A stretch of DNA of 64,000 bases from Verticillium longisporum (lineage: Eukaryota; Ascomycota; Sordariomycetes; Glomerellales; Plectosphaerellaceae). Below the pieces are notes generated by a model. It ran no database searches. It was not told the origin of the DNA and saw only the letters and a program-made list of their open reading frames with translations. Shown in pieces: positions 21,055 through 32,697 of this stretch. The position numbers and the translations under genes are program-made. The stretch spans positions 2,046,001 through 2,110,000 of the forward strand of contig JAETXT010000001.1 in assembly GCA_019188255.1 (NCBI GenBank), written 5' to 3'. The stretch's first letter is position 1, and every line of letters begins with the position of its first letter.

Positions 21055-22328
21055 CTAGTTTCTGTCCTGCTTTCTGGCCTTGGGCGGCGCTTGCCTCTGT
21101 GCGATTACCAACATCTCGGCCATGGCTTCTTTGCTTATCGTCTGCTGTGCAACGATGGAAGGCCCGCCCAGCATCGCGTCGATCATCTTCTGTCCATCCA
21201 CCAGTTGTCCCTCGGCCTTCTTGCCGGCGTCCAGCTGCTTGGCCTGCTCCCGCAACGCCGCCAGCTCCTTCTTGCGGTCCGGCGTCAACCGCCACGCCTT
21301 GGGGAACTTGGGCTTGACCACCGGCTTGTAGTGTCGCGTATCCAGAGGAATGTCCTCGAATGTGTCCTTGGGGTCCTATAGTCTGACGTTAATCCTCTGT
21401 TCATGCCGCTTGCCTCTTGCCAGCGAATGTCTTACCTTGGCCGCCGCCACGAGCGTGTCCACCTGGTCCGAGAGGTATCGCTTGTTCTGCGCGGCGTGGT
21501 CGAAGCTCTCGCAGCTCATCTTGACGATGTCCTTGCCCGGGTCGTACCGCGTCCCCGCTAGCTTCTTGAGCTTGTTCGCCTGCACCGGCGTCAAGCCCAG
21601 GTCGGCCGGCGAGAACTGGACGACCACCTTCTTCTCTGCCGGGTGGTTCTCGCCCATGTATGTCGTGTATCGGTATCGCAGCACCTCCTCCTTCGTCGGC
21701 GGCTCAAACGGCTTGGCGAGTTCTGTTGTTCCCCTCCTGTTAGCTGGCACACCACGCGTAGGCCTCCCTCGAATCGCGGTCCCTTCTTACTCGATAGCAG
21801 GGGCATCTCCCAGGCTGCCACGCGGGCGTAGTGTCGGTGTTCCCTGATCTCATCCAGCTTGCCGTGCGCCAGGGACGTGATGTCGTCTTCGTCAAACTCG
21901 GCGCCCGTGTCCTCCGTCACCGTTTCCGGGTCGAGCTCGTCGTAGAAGAGAGACGAGCGATGCACCGGCTTCTGCCTGATCAGGTCCCTGTACTGCGCGT
22001 CAATGGCCTGCTCCTTGCGAAGCTCGGGCTCCTCCGCCGACAGAAAGTCGTTCAGTGAGGCCGGCGAATCGGGGCCCTCGTCCTCCCTGATCGCCGCCTC
22101 CAGCGCCTTGAGCTGCTCCGGCGAAAGGTCCTTGAAGGCATCCTCAAGGTGCTCGTACGGGTTGGCCGAGCCCCGGCTGCGCCCGCCGCCGGGCGCCCAC
22201 GTCGTCGCCGTCGTTGTGAGGCCGCGGCGTGGTGCCATTGAAAGGCCAGCCGTGGGTAGCAGTCGCGCGGCGGGCGCCTGGCGGCATGTTCGGAGACACA
22301 GCCGTACGGCGTATCCTGCTGCGGCCAT
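21055..22328 (-). CDS. Mitochondrial small-subunit ribosomal protein mS35 (Rsm24-like)
   Basis: mS35 is a structural protein of the mitochondrial 37S subunit. Three exons (22328-21791, 21722-21436, 21375-21055) give 381 residues with consistent phases. The N-terminus MAAAGYAVRLCLRTCRQAPAARL is a typical mitochondrial presequence. Family-like blocks follow: NPYEHLEDAFKDLSPEQLKALE; ARVAAWEMPLL; PFEPPTKEEVLRYRYTTYMGE; then KKVVVQFSPADLGLTPVQANKLKKLAGTRY and VKMSCESFDHAAQNKRYL. The C-terminal part is DTFEDIPLDTRHYK, then KFPKAWRLTPDRKKE. A Met at 22463 would lengthen the frame but adds no presequence-like residues, so 22328 is chosen. No frameshift. Confidence 0.85.
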
Positions 22329-23910
22329 TGTGGCGGTTGTGTTATCGAATGTGGTGTTGGGTCGGTTGCAGGTGGCTTCCTCCTTGAGGTGTTCGCGAGG
22401 CTCCAAAATTTTTGGCGTGTTCTGGATGGCTGCACCGCCACATGCGCTAGTCAGCCATTTCACAGTGTGTCAGCCACAGGCTTGGTCCGGTCGCTGCGCT
22501 TCAACGACAGGTCGTCAATCTCACAGCGGTGGTTTAAACGCGGCACGAATTGAGTCTAGTTATATCCTCCAAGTAATGGAACTTTTTGGTTGACTTGCCT
22601 AGGTGATCTCTCCCCCAGCGTGACATCGGGTCCTGAAGTTGCTTGTCCGGTGTCCGCTAAGTACCTTAGGTATGCTGATGAGGCACAGAGCAAAGACAAT
22701 TCCCAGCCAACTTCATGCGAGCCTGGCCCATGTTAGGTCAGGATAGCATAGCTGTCAACCTCTTGACAGCATCCTTGCTTCCTTCTGTCCTGGTTTATCT
22801 CAGCAACTTCTGCATATAACTCCACGGCCCTGTCACTGCGAGGCGCTTGACAGCTATACCCCGTTGCTGCAGTGATTGCCCAGTACACATGCACCATGAG
22901 TTTGATATCTCTTGCAGCCTTTTCCAGCTCCCTTTGCCAAGTTCTCCTTCTTGTATAATTCTTGGCTCATCCAATACCATCTCGGACCTTCAGACTGTCA
23001 AAATCCAGCCTCGTCTGGCGCATTCACTCGGCCCTATAGCATGTCCTCTCCTTGCATGCGCTGACACCAGGTGCTCGACGGAGAGACACTTTCCATGCGT
23101 TGGGCACCCGCCGGAGTCGACCACTTTCTAAATGTCGTCGATATTATCCTCGGAGATTCTGTCGTTCTGCTGATCATGCATGGCGTTTAAATGACTGGGT
23201 ATTTGATTATTCAGTACCCAGCGCGTCTGCCCTGAAAATATATCATCAATGTTGCTGGCCGGAAACTGCTTCGGAAACTGCGCCGAACATCTTACGATCA
23301 CTCAAGGTCACCTCGACCATTTCCCCATCGACTACATGCGCAATCAATGTCTAGTCGTTAACCGGGTCTACACTCTAATGTATTTACCACGACTCTCTTT
23401 GTACTACGCTCTCCTTCTGTGCAGCTCATTGATACAGTACCGTCACTGCTCTCCATTCTTTCATATACCACGCTGTCGAGAAATCCCTATCTGTGCTTTG
23501 AGCTGGTATACACGACACATGTTAACAGATCTAACCATGGCTATCGATGGCTCTGCCACGTCGTTGTCACCAGAGCATTCCGATGTGATCATTGTAGTCC
23601 AAGCTACTCAGGTCCATTACCTTTCAATATTGATGCCATGGTACCGTCCGTTCACTTGCATCTGGTCGCTACATCCGGTTGTCGTCGTCCGGCCGCCACC
23701 TGGTCGTTCAGTCACCTGATGACCGGGGTACCCGTAAGTTCTCGTCATCCCTATTGTTGTCGATGTCGTCTCCGCCGTGGTCGTTTTTGTTATTCAGCAG
23801 GCACTGTTGCCGGCTTTAACTCTCCTTGAGCTTCTGACCTTCTACTCCGAGAAGGCGCCCAGAATCCGCCGCTGGCTTCAACGTTCACTGTTTCAACTCC
23901 CATCTCTTAC
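22329..23910. promoter_or_regulatory. Divergent intergenic region
   Basis: About 1.6 kb between the divergent starts of mS35 (-) and the unknown gene at 23911 (+). A short CCTTAGG/AGGTA patch occurs at 22658-22675. The stretch 23150-23900 is T- and C-rich and may be a long leader. No gene supported. Confidence 0.4.
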
Positions 23911-24804
23911 TTGGCTGATCAGCCTCGTCCTTTTCTCGACCTAACTACCAACCACACGGCCACGACAACCTGCGAAAACATCATGGAGCCCAAAGCTCCT
24001 AACGATGGATCGCGACCCATGTTCGTGAGCAAGCGTGTCGTGGGAGCTCATGACTCCTTGGAGCAGGTCATCGTAACCGACAACCCCATCACTGCCAACC
24101 GACCTCTCCCCATTCCGGTCCGGGATGCCCATGCTGTGGAAAGGCCCCGCACGCCGACTGGAAAGTCATCAATCCACTGGGATGATGGCGTCAACCCAGT
24201 TGTCTTACCCCGTGCCTTCAAGACCCCTCGCGGTTACATGAGTCCTTATGTCGACCAGAACGGCAGTCCCATCCAGCGCAGCCTCCGTCGTGTGATGCCC
24301 CCCGTGGAAAGTACCAGGACCTTTCTGATCGAGGGGCCTCTCGCAGGCAACGATGTTCCTCCCAACTATGAGAGATTCTACCAGGAGCTCCGGGCTGAGA
24401 ACCCGTACCCGAACCCTCAGTTCCGCCCCCTCGGCCGACCCCTCGGCCCTCGTCCCATGCACAAGCGCAGCGAGTACGACCGCAGCTTCAGCAGCCCCGA
24501 TTTTGCTAGCGCCACCGACCACAACGAGCCCAACATCGGCTCTGCCGGTCCCAAGCTCCGGGGTAAGCGTTCCCGCGACGCCATGCAGCGCACCAATACC
24601 ATGGCTGGTCGCGATGCTGCTCGGGAGCGTGAGATTCGCGAAGCTCACCAAAGACAAGCCCCGCAGGAGGACGTCAATGACGATGGTTCGTTCGAAGACG
24701 ACAGCGACGGTGATTCGACTCCCAAAGCTTCCATCCTCAACAGACACTTGTACACCCAGAAGGTCGTCCTTGACTCCATGGACCTGGACGGGGTCCAGTA
24801 TTAG
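23911..24804 (+). CDS. Disordered protein of unknown function
   Basis: One frame of 297 residues; a second Met at 23983 (MEPKAPNDG) is an alternative start. The centre looks protein-like: SIHWDDGVNPVVLPRAF, TPRGYMSPYVDQNGSP, NYERFYQELRAENPYPNPQF. A charged region follows with AREREIREAHQRQ and the acidic DDGSFEDDSDGDS, ending SMDLDGVQY. No domain, membrane segment or signal peptide was recognised. Codon use resembles the neighbours. I read it as a real but unassigned gene. Confidence 0.55.
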   Translation: MADQPRPFLDLTTNHTATTTCENIMEPKAPNDGSRPMFVSKRVVGAHDSLEQVIVTDNPITANRPLPIPVRDAHAVERPRTPTGKSSIHWDDGVNPVVLPRAFKTPRGYMSPYVDQNGSPIQRSLRRVMPPVESTRTFLIEGPLAGNDVPPNYERFYQELRAENPYPNPQFRPLGRPLGPRPMHKRSEYDRSFSSPDFASATDHNEPNIGSAGPKLRGKRSRDAMQRTNTMAGRDAAREREIREAHQRQAPQEDVNDDGSFEDDSDGDSTPKASILNRHLYTQKVVLDSMDLDGVQY

Positions 24805-25145
24805 GCGGCATTCCACAGTCGCTTGTGACGACAGGTACGTCAAGAAACATCCGACAAAAATACTCTCTCTGACCACTCGGCAGGAAGTTCTGATACGCCA
24901 TGGCTGGGAATAACACAGCTGCCTATGCGGTACATGTCTGCATCGCGGGCTAGGCTCACCACTGGGCACAGGATACATCTGGGTGGAACAGCCGTAGATG
25001 AGGAACAATCGATGGAAGGCCGTGTGTAGGATAGAATCAAAGACCAGACGAGAGAAAACGGCCGAAAGCTGCAATACAGGAAATGCCTTTGCAAGCAATG
25101 TTCTTGCTTTGTGACGCCTGTCTGATTAAGGTGAGGCCCGTGAAC

Positions 25146-25193
25146 CCTACCTGCCTACCTGACCTACCTTAGGTACCTACCTAGGTAGGTAGG
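25146..25193. repeat. Palindromic TACCTACC/GGTAGGTA element
   Basis: CCTACC units on the left lead into a perfect palindrome (GTACCTACCTAGGTAGGTA core, about 25174-25192). It lies between the two unknown plus-strand genes, in what should be the second gene's promoter. Confidence 0.85.
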
Positions 25194-25423
25194 CAAGGGT
25201 ATACACCAATCGAGGCGAGGTGATATAGAGCAAACCGATCTTGTTCCCTCGTCTCTCGCCTTATCCAATATCGCATTTTCTTTGAACAGCAGCGATAAGC
25301 TTAAGCGCCATCGCGACAATTGACCACATTCACGGACCTGGACTGAAAGCTGGCGCCCGCAAATGACATCCCACTCCGACCACACGCACCTGTAATCACA
25401 ATCCCGCCTACAGGTTGTAGCCC

Positions 25424-25637
25424 ATGCCAAAAGGCCCTGTCCAGCTCCACCACCAACAACGCCAACCATTCCCGATACATCGACCCAAATCCAGGGAACG
25501 CCCTATAAACCATGTTTCCCGCTCCCCCTCCTTCCACGACGCCCAGCCTAACCAGCCTCTTCCTCTCCCCAACCGCCAGGGACCCCAAACAGGCGCTGTG
25601 TCCGCCCAACAACAAGCTCTCGCCCAAGCGCAGCTCT

Positions 25638-25682
<45 letters not shown>

Positions 25683-26733
25683 AGCAACAGCAGCAGCAAC
25701 AGCAGCAGCAGCAGCAGCAGCAACAACACCAACAAGCGCTTCTCCTCATGAACGGCGTCAACGGGGGAGGCAATGCGCCCAACGGCATCGGCGTGGCCAC
25801 CCCGGCCGGCCAGCAGGCCGAACTCAACTACATCTATGGCCTCGTCGAGGAGCTGAGCAGGCAGCTTGCCGAGAACCGCCGCGCCACAGAAGAGATCGTG
25901 TCCGGCCTTGGTCGCGTGCGCAGCCGGGCCCGCATCCAGGGGCTGAGCAACGAGGAGCTCATCAACGTCGCCGCCGAGGACATCAACGGTGCGCTTTGCC
26001 TGCGCCTGTGGCCCTCGACCTGAAGAAGTAGCTCGCTGACCATTTCCCAGCCCAGGAACAAAACATCGACACGCTCATCTCCCTCCTCTCGGAATCGCTC
26101 GACAAGGCAAAGTACAGCCGCGACGCCAACGCCCAGCTCCTGACGCAATACGCAACTGCCCTGGCCTCCATGCTTAAGCAGTTCCACGAGTACAAGGCCA
26201 AGCACGTCGCCGACGTGTCGTCCTGGCACCGCTCCTACCGGTCGCAGCTCGCCGAGGCGCGCGCCGAGAACAGCAAGCTGCGCGAGCAAATCTGGGAGAT
26301 GCAGGACCGCGCCGGCAAGGCCAACGGCTTGCTGCGCGAGTTCCGGCGAACCTACGACGAGGACGCCGAGCGGTGGGACCGCCGCGTCGGCGACACGGCG
26401 GCGCGTCAGGAGCTGCGCTTTTGGAAGCGCATGGCCATGCCCGACCTGCCCGACGATGACCCGTACTGGAGCGACGATGATGACATTGTCGACCCCGCCG
26501 AGAAGGAGCGCTTGCAGGACGTGGAGCGCAAAAACGAGCAGGAGCAGCTCGCGGGAAGCCAGATGGAGACCGACGACGAGGGCCAGCCAATGCAGATGCA
26601 TCACCTGCAGGGAGACAACGCCGGCGTAGGCGGCGTGGCCATGCAGCGAGACTCGGGCATCTCGGTCGGCATCCCGACGAACCCTTCGCGGCCATCAAGC
26701 ATCGCCTCAAGCACGGGGTCTTCGGGGCAGTAG
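25424..26733 (+). CDS. Polyglutamine coiled-coil protein of unknown function
   Basis: Two exons (25424-25988 and 26051-26733) give 415 residues; the 62-nt intron has a GCTGAC branch site and the acceptor TTTCCCAG. After a Pro/Gln/Arg-rich start, 29 Gln residues run from 25640, broken by no other residue until a His. A helical region follows: ELNYIYGLVEELSRQLAENR, then NIDTLISLLSESLDKAKYSR and a longer coiled coil (SQLAEARAENSKLREQIWEM). The C-terminus is acidic (DDDPYWSDDDDIVDPAEK), then Ser/Gly-rich. The layout suggests a scaffold or complex subunit, perhaps nuclear or cytoskeletal, but I do not recognise the family. The exact start is uncertain because the first 70 residues are low complexity. 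Confidence 0.65.
25640..25735. repeat. (CAG/CAA)n trinucleotide repeat encoding polyglutamine
   Basis: Ten pure CAG codons are followed by mixed CAA/CAG codons and a second pure run of seven CAG, then CAA CAA CAC CAA CAA. The CAA interruptions would reduce slippage. Confidence 0.95.
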
Positions 26734-28145
26734 CGCCGCCGAGGACATTCATCACTTTTATCACTGCATGGAGCGCGGCGTTTTGGACTATCACTCATCA
26801 GGCGTACGACGTCTGTTCTAGGCATGTACAAAACTCAATTCTATACCACTTGGGGGCCTCGAAGCATCCCAAGAACTCGAGCCCAGAAATTTTGTTCCAG
26901 CCATGTGCCAATCTACCTGCTTGCTCTGTGGGAGCTTTGTGGCCAGGTTTCTTCCAGGAAAGCTAGAAACGCCCAGGGCGAGCCATGACCCTTCTGGCCG
27001 TCGAGCTTATCTTTACGCATCAGGACCTGATGCGATGTCCAACATGCGAGATACGTGACCGACAGACTTTGTATGAGGGTTGTTCAGCACTAGATATCCA
27101 AGGTAGGCAAGTTTGTGCCTTGTCCTGGTCATCGCAGAGTAATCACAACTACCATGCTGTATGGAAGAGTCCAAGACTATGTTCCTGTCTTTGAGGGGAA
27201 GTCGAGGACTAGTTGATGCTGAAGGGTTTCTCCCAGCCTCCGGCATAAGCAGAGCCTCTTTCAATCCGGATCAGACCCCCAAACACCTATCATGGTCGAT
27301 TCGGATGGAGCCACCACAGGCAGATCAGGTCGAGGCTCGGTGGCAACATAGTTTCGCCATGGACAAAGATTATTTCAAGGCCGCTCCGAACCTTGTAGGG
27401 AATGAACCTTAACCCTGTCACTCGTCATCATTGTCAGATCCCCCCTTACTTGGATGCTAACCGATGGTCATCCCATTGCTGCTGCTGTGAATCAGATGGC
27501 GCAACAATACTATTCATTGCAAGAGAAAAGAGAATACAGTTTCAGTTGCTTGAGTATGCAATTGTGACGAGCAGTTCACCACAGAGAAGAAGCATTGACG
27601 AGGCGAGACACATATTGGCATCTGTGAACAGTTGGTGCCTCGGAATCATGTCTGGGGACAAGGGCTTCAGATGGGAATGCCCACTGGCGATGCCTCTTTC
27701 CCGAGTCGCAGAAGAGCACCAAAGAACATAGCAAAGGAAAGGACGCCCCAAAGTCAGTCCTTCCGGAGTCGATTTTCGGATCCGGCCTTATCTCACCCTC
27801 CGCTCCCTAGTTCAGTCTCCTTCGGTACTTTACTTCCCCACAACACGAGAATCATGCCTCTTCGGCGCGTCACGATGCTTATCAGTGGACGGTGGCTATG
27901 GACAAGGGCGACACCCTGAGGCTGCTCGCTCGGCAGTGCATGACTGCCACCCGCCCCTCGAGCTACATATATCATCCACCTTGTGGCTATCCGAACATGT
28001 ACTAACGGTCGTAGCTTGGAGTCTCGTCTTGTCTTTCTACTCCGTCGGCCTTATTGTACGTCCAGAGTCTCTGTCTCTACACTGTCCACAATACCAATAA
28101 CCTACAAGTCAGCACAACTCAGATCATACGTACCAAAACTGCACC
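26734..28145. promoter_or_regulatory. Intergenic region upstream of the permease
   Basis: About 1.4 kb. It must contain the 3' end of the polyQ gene and the permease promoter. Open frames on both strands are short and unlike proteins. Nothing else is seen. Confidence 0.4.
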
Positions 28146-29937
28146 ATGGACGAATCTCAGAGCGCAGATCCTGGGCCGAGCCATGTGCAGGTCACGGAGA
28201 AGCCCCGCGCAGACAGCTCGGCATCAATGCCTTCAATGGGCAATCAGACGTCTCAAACGACCAACGACGGCACCGTCACCCTAGTACGGCCAGCTCCGCA
28301 AAGCGAGGGTGACAAATTAAGGGGGAATTGCAGCATTCGACACATGATCTTTTTCGCCTTGGGAGGCTCTATCGGCGCCGGACTCTTTGTCGGATCGGGT
28401 GGCGCGTTGCACGCTGGCGGTCCGCTCAGCTTGGTTCTGAGCTTCGCTATTGTCGGTGTTGGCGTGACCGTCACCATGGGAAGCTTGGGAGAGCTCGCCG
28501 GTATGTTCTCCGGCCTCCAAATAACTACCGCCACGAACTGACAGCGCCAGCTACGTACCCTGTGGCAGGCTCGTTTTACGAATACGCCAGGCGCTTCATC
28601 TCCGAACCTTGGGGGTTCACCATGGGATGGAACTTTGTATTCGCTTGGCTCATCATATTTCCCTTCGAGCTCAGTTGCATTGTCTCGCAAATCAGATTCT
28701 GGAACGACACTGTATCGCCCGCTGTCATCATTGCGCCAATTCTAGCGGGGTTGATCGTCGCCTCGTTTGGAGGATCTCGATTCTACGGCGAGATCGAACA
28801 TGGCCTCGGTATTGCAAAGGTCAGCGCCTTGACCATCTTCATTGGAATGGCGATTGCCATCATGGCCGGGGCTGTCCCATCCGACGCAAGGTAAACAAAG
28901 CAGTTTCGCCGCGAAGAAGGATCTCACTAACATACAACAGACACGGCACGGGGGTGAAATTTTGGACGACACGCGACGTCATCGCAAACGGATTCCCTGG
29001 GTTCATGACCCTATTCCGTATCGCAGGCATGTCGTACGGAGGGACGGAGCTTCTCGGCATGACGGCCGCTGAGTGCAACAACCCTCGCCGAGCACTTCCG
29101 CTCGCTACCAAGATTACCTTTTTCAGGATTGCCCTCTTTTATGTTCTCACTCTCCTGTTCCTCGGCTTCGTCGTCGACTCCCAGGATCCGGGTCTTGCAA
29201 AGATTGGGCATGGTGCCCAGGTCAGCCCTTTTACCCTGGCTGCGCAGCGAGCGGGCATCAAAGTGCTACCGGATCTATTCAACGTCTTCGTGGTACTGGC
29301 ACTGCTTTCCATGGCCAACGCCAGCATCTATGCCTCTAGCCGCGCGCTACAGGCTCTCTGCGAGCAGGGCATGGGACCTCGCTTTGCAGCTACCATCAAG
29401 TGGGGTGTGCCTATCTATGCTTTTGCTCTGGCCTTTACCATCGGCCTGACCGCCTTTGTGAACGTGGCATCGGGAGGCGCTGTCATATTCGACTGGCTGT
29501 TGAGTCTTTCTGGAGCCTGCAACTACTACACCTGGCTCTCTATCTGCGCCAGCCATATTCGCTTTCGCCGTGCGTGGCACACACAAGGCCACAGTCTCGA
29601 CGAGCTCTTGTGGACCAGTCCTTTCGGCGTATGGGGCTCATGGATCGGCATTGCGATTTGCAGTACAGGTCTCCTTGCGAGCATCGTCACCTCCATATAC
29701 CCCCTGTACGGAATCCACAGCGCACAGGGCGCTGTCCGTGACAATCTAGGTATCGTCATCCCGATGGTAGTGTTCGCCTCTTACTGCTCGTGGCAGAATT
29801 TTTACCGCAAAAGGACACCAGTCGTGATGATAGCCCCTGCCGACATGGACCTGACGACGGGCTTGCGATGGAGGGGATCTTACCTGGTGGATCTGGAGGA
29901 TGCGCCCCGCGAAGAGGCACCAAAGTCTTCAACATGA
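28146..29937 (+). CDS. Amino-acid permease of the AAT/YAT family
   Basis: Plasma-membrane proton-coupled amino-acid transporter. Three exons (28146-28500, 28551-28890, 28941-29937) give 563 residues. After a hydrophilic cytosolic N-terminus, RHMIFFALGGSIGAGLFVGSG is the family's first membrane segment with the conserved Gly-rich signature. Then follow GSLGELAATYPVAGSFYEYA, the family hallmark, and WGFTMGWNFVFAWLII. About twelve hydrophobic segments can be traced. GMSYGGTELLGMTAAECNNPRRALP matches the conserved loop after the fifth segment. The tail is hydrophilic (MDLTTGLRWRG). Both introns are 50 nt. Substrate cannot be told from sequence. Expression may respond to nitrogen, as is common in the family. 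Confidence 0.9.
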
Positions 29938-30422
29938 TGACTACATAGGTAGGTAGCGTAGCACTGTTTCAAGAATGAAAGCAGCACTGTTGGAAAGACT
30001 GAAGATGTTTGTGATGACGTTCTGAAGAATTGTAATTCACTTTGCTGGAACATATCTGTCTCGTATGCTGCGCCAAAGGAACAACAAAAACTTCTCATAT
30101 ACCTTCCACGAGCCCATGATATAGTCTTGGTGCAGAGGTATGGAAGGGATATTTTTACTTTACAACGATGATAACTGCCAAGGGCTGCACGATGATACCA
30201 GAAATCAGACCATTCTCATTCTTTCCATCGCTATATCACGACAGTGTGTTGTCACACGACTCGTGACAGGCAACCCAGAACGCCATCCGGGGTCTTTCTC
30301 AGTAACGAGACCCAACACCACCCCCAAACGCACTCATTTGATACTACATGCCCCCCTCCCCGCCCCCAATCCCGTCGACGTAGCTGGCAAGCCGCCCACT
30401 TCTCCATCGCACAGCGATCAAC

Positions 30423-32166
30423 TCAGTAGCCGCTCTGCTCCCGCCGAGACCCATCGTCCCCGTCCTTGCCGCGACCCCCGGCCGCCTCGCCGGCCTCCTT
30501 GATGCCCTGTTCGTCACCCCGCAGCTTGGCAAAGTAGGCCTTGATGTCCTCGGCGCCAATGGCCTGGCCGCTCTCGGCAAACTGCTTGAAAAAGGGCGTC
30601 AGCTGCTCCTTGAGGTGGTTGTAGGCCATGACGCCCTCGATGGCGCGCACGCGGTCGACGTTGCGCAGGGCGCTCTCGCCGCGCTCGAGGAGGCTGCCGC
30701 TGCCGTTGGTCGAGCCGCCGCCGTTGTCGGAGCCGCCGCCGTCGGAGAGCGGGGGCTCGTACGTCTCCTCCTCCTCGAGGAGCTGCGGGTGCGCGTTGAG
30801 CTTGCCGACGTAGCAGCGGGAGCAGCGGCATAGGTTCTCGCGGAAGGTTTCGGCGAAGAAGAGGGAGAAGGCCTCGGCCGGCGGCGCGGGCAGGGCGCTC
30901 CACTTGCATTCCGCCGCGGCCGGCTCGGCGTCTGGTGCTGGAGCGGCCTGACTCGGCGCCTCGGGGGCGGGCTTGTCTGTGCTGTGTTCTGATGTGGGAT
31001 CCAGCTCGCTCTTGGCGCGCTTGGATTGTGATTCGTCCTCGAGCTCGTCCTCCGCCTTGCGCTTGTTCGAGGTGCCGTTCGTCTCTTCTGCGGACGGCAT
31101 CTCCACCGTCTTCTTCTGCCGGGCCAAGACGGCAGGGAGGAAACCCTTGGTGCCGGCATACTTCCCGATCCAGGGGTGCGCCCCCACACACTTGTAGCAG
31201 AGGAAGCCTTCAAAGTCGTCTTCGGCAGGGAATCCCGGGGGCAGTGGTGGATCTTCGTCTTCATCGTCGCCAGCCTCGGCCGAAGCCTCGTCGGCGGCAG
31301 CTGCAGCGCCATTGGGCCTCTCCTCGGCATCCTCTGTGATTGTTGGCAGTGAGCCACCCTCGGCCGCCTGATCCTTTGGTTTGGCGACGCCGCCGCCCTT
31401 GGTTTCTTTGGTCTCCTTCATGGCCTCGAAGCATGCGGGGCCCATGCCGACGAGACAGCCGGGGTGGTACCAATCCTCGCCGCAGCCGCCCGTCTCGGTG
31501 GTGCCGAGTCCGAGACACTGGAACATGGTCCCCTTTTGCTGGAAGGGGTCGTAGTCGCATTCGCAGCCGCAGAACCTGTTGCGAAAGTTCTGGTTGTAGC
31601 GGTTGTTGACGTCGGGCTCCTCCGAGTGGACGCCGCCCTTGGTGTTGGTCGCCGGGTTGATGCGCAGGGAGCACGGGTTCGTCTTGGGCAGGCGCGTCGT
31701 GCCGCAGTCGCAGGTGAAGTTGCGCTTGGTGAAGATCTCGACGAGCGTGTGTTCGCCGTGGCACTGGACGGAGCAGGAGTAGCAGACGCCTGCTGGGCTG
31801 AAGGGGTCGGCGGGGTTCTTGGGGGCGGGCGTGCAGGTCAAGCAGGCGAAGACGCTCTGGCGAAGGGGGCCGAGTACTTTGGTGCAGTGTTCGATGCTCT
31901 GTTGAGAGATGGGACCAGGTCAGCTTTGGGGGGCCCCATGGATGATGTACGCATCAGCATCAGTAGCATCGGTGACGTACATAGGGCAGAGCTTCGCGGG
32001 CGTCGGCCTCCAGCTGCATCTGCTCGCGAATGAATTCGGCTGCTGTCTGCGAGTCGGTCGACTTTTGCGATGAGAAGCTGTCGCTGCGCTTGTGACTGGG
32101 AACGCCATCGTTGGCCATCGTAGTCGACGACGCAACAGCTTCAGCTGGAGGGGGAGGGGTGTCCAT
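30423..32166 (-). CDS. UBR-box / PHD-finger protein (UBR7, fission yeast Mlo2-like)
   Basis: UBR7-type proteins combine a UBR box, which in relatives binds N-degrons, with a PHD-like zinc finger, and act as putative E3 ligases or histone H3 chaperone partners. Exon 1 (32166-31981) encodes MDTPPPPAEA and the conserved TAAEFIREQ...EADAREALPY. After an intron (31899-31980), exon 2 starts SIEHCTKVLGPLRQ. The UBR box spans about residues 78-135: CLTC, CYSCSVQCHGEHTLVEIF, RNFTCDCGTTRLP. A Cys/His-rich PHD-like region follows (FCGCECDYDP, then GCGEDWYHPGCL). The C-terminal half has acidic and Lys/Arg patches (NKRKAEDELEDE) and LCRCSRCYVGKL, likely further zinc ligands. 553 residues, no disruption. 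Divergent from MCM2. Confidence 0.87.
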
Positions 32167-32403
32167 CAGAGCGGTGGTTGTAGGTAGACACGTCTTCTCG
32201 TAGGAGGTCAGCTGGTTGATGAGGACGAGAATATGTGTTGCCGAATCAGATGATTTCAGGTGAAAAGTGCCAAAGCAGCAAATCGAATGATGCTCGACAT
32301 GGAAATGGGATTGACGTGGACACGAAGCTTCGAGGAGCACTGAGGCTCCAATGGAGGGCGAGGTACGTACCGGGGGAACACGGGAGCTTCGCTGAGGTGT
32401 GAC

Positions 32404-32495
32404 ACGCGTTTCCACTTTCCACTTTACGCGTCGACTGAGATTGGTCTAGAGCCACTTAACGCGCTTGCCCTTGACGCGTTGCATCGGAGACGCGA
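32404..32495. promoter_or_regulatory. Cluster of MCB (MluI cell-cycle box) elements upstream of MCM2
   Basis: Three exact ACGCGT boxes (32404-32409, 32426-32431, 32474-32479) and two one-base variants (ACGCGC at 32459-32464, ACGCGA at 32490-32495) lie within 92 bp, 200-295 bp before the MCM2 start. MCB elements bind MBF and drive G1/S transcription of replication genes in yeasts. The match is exact sequence; use by MBF here is inferred. Confidence 0.75.
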
Positions 32496-32697
32496 CAGAC
32501 CCTCATTTGGAGTTCAGGAGCGAGGAGGAGCGCCCCCCCCCTTCTTCTCAGCACCCTTCACTTTGCATATCCATCCATCTCCCTGGCACAGACCCAACAT
32601 CTCAACCCCCCCTCCTCCATCACCCCGACAACCCATCCCACCTTCACATCATACCCATTGCGCCTATTTGAAGCCATCGTCACATCCAAGCGCGACG

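Noticed and set aside
24205..25098. 297-codon minus-strand frame opposite the gene at 23911
   Set aside because: It is an antisense shadow. The plus-strand frame has sensible composition; the minus frame is Val/Leu-rich without domain pattern.
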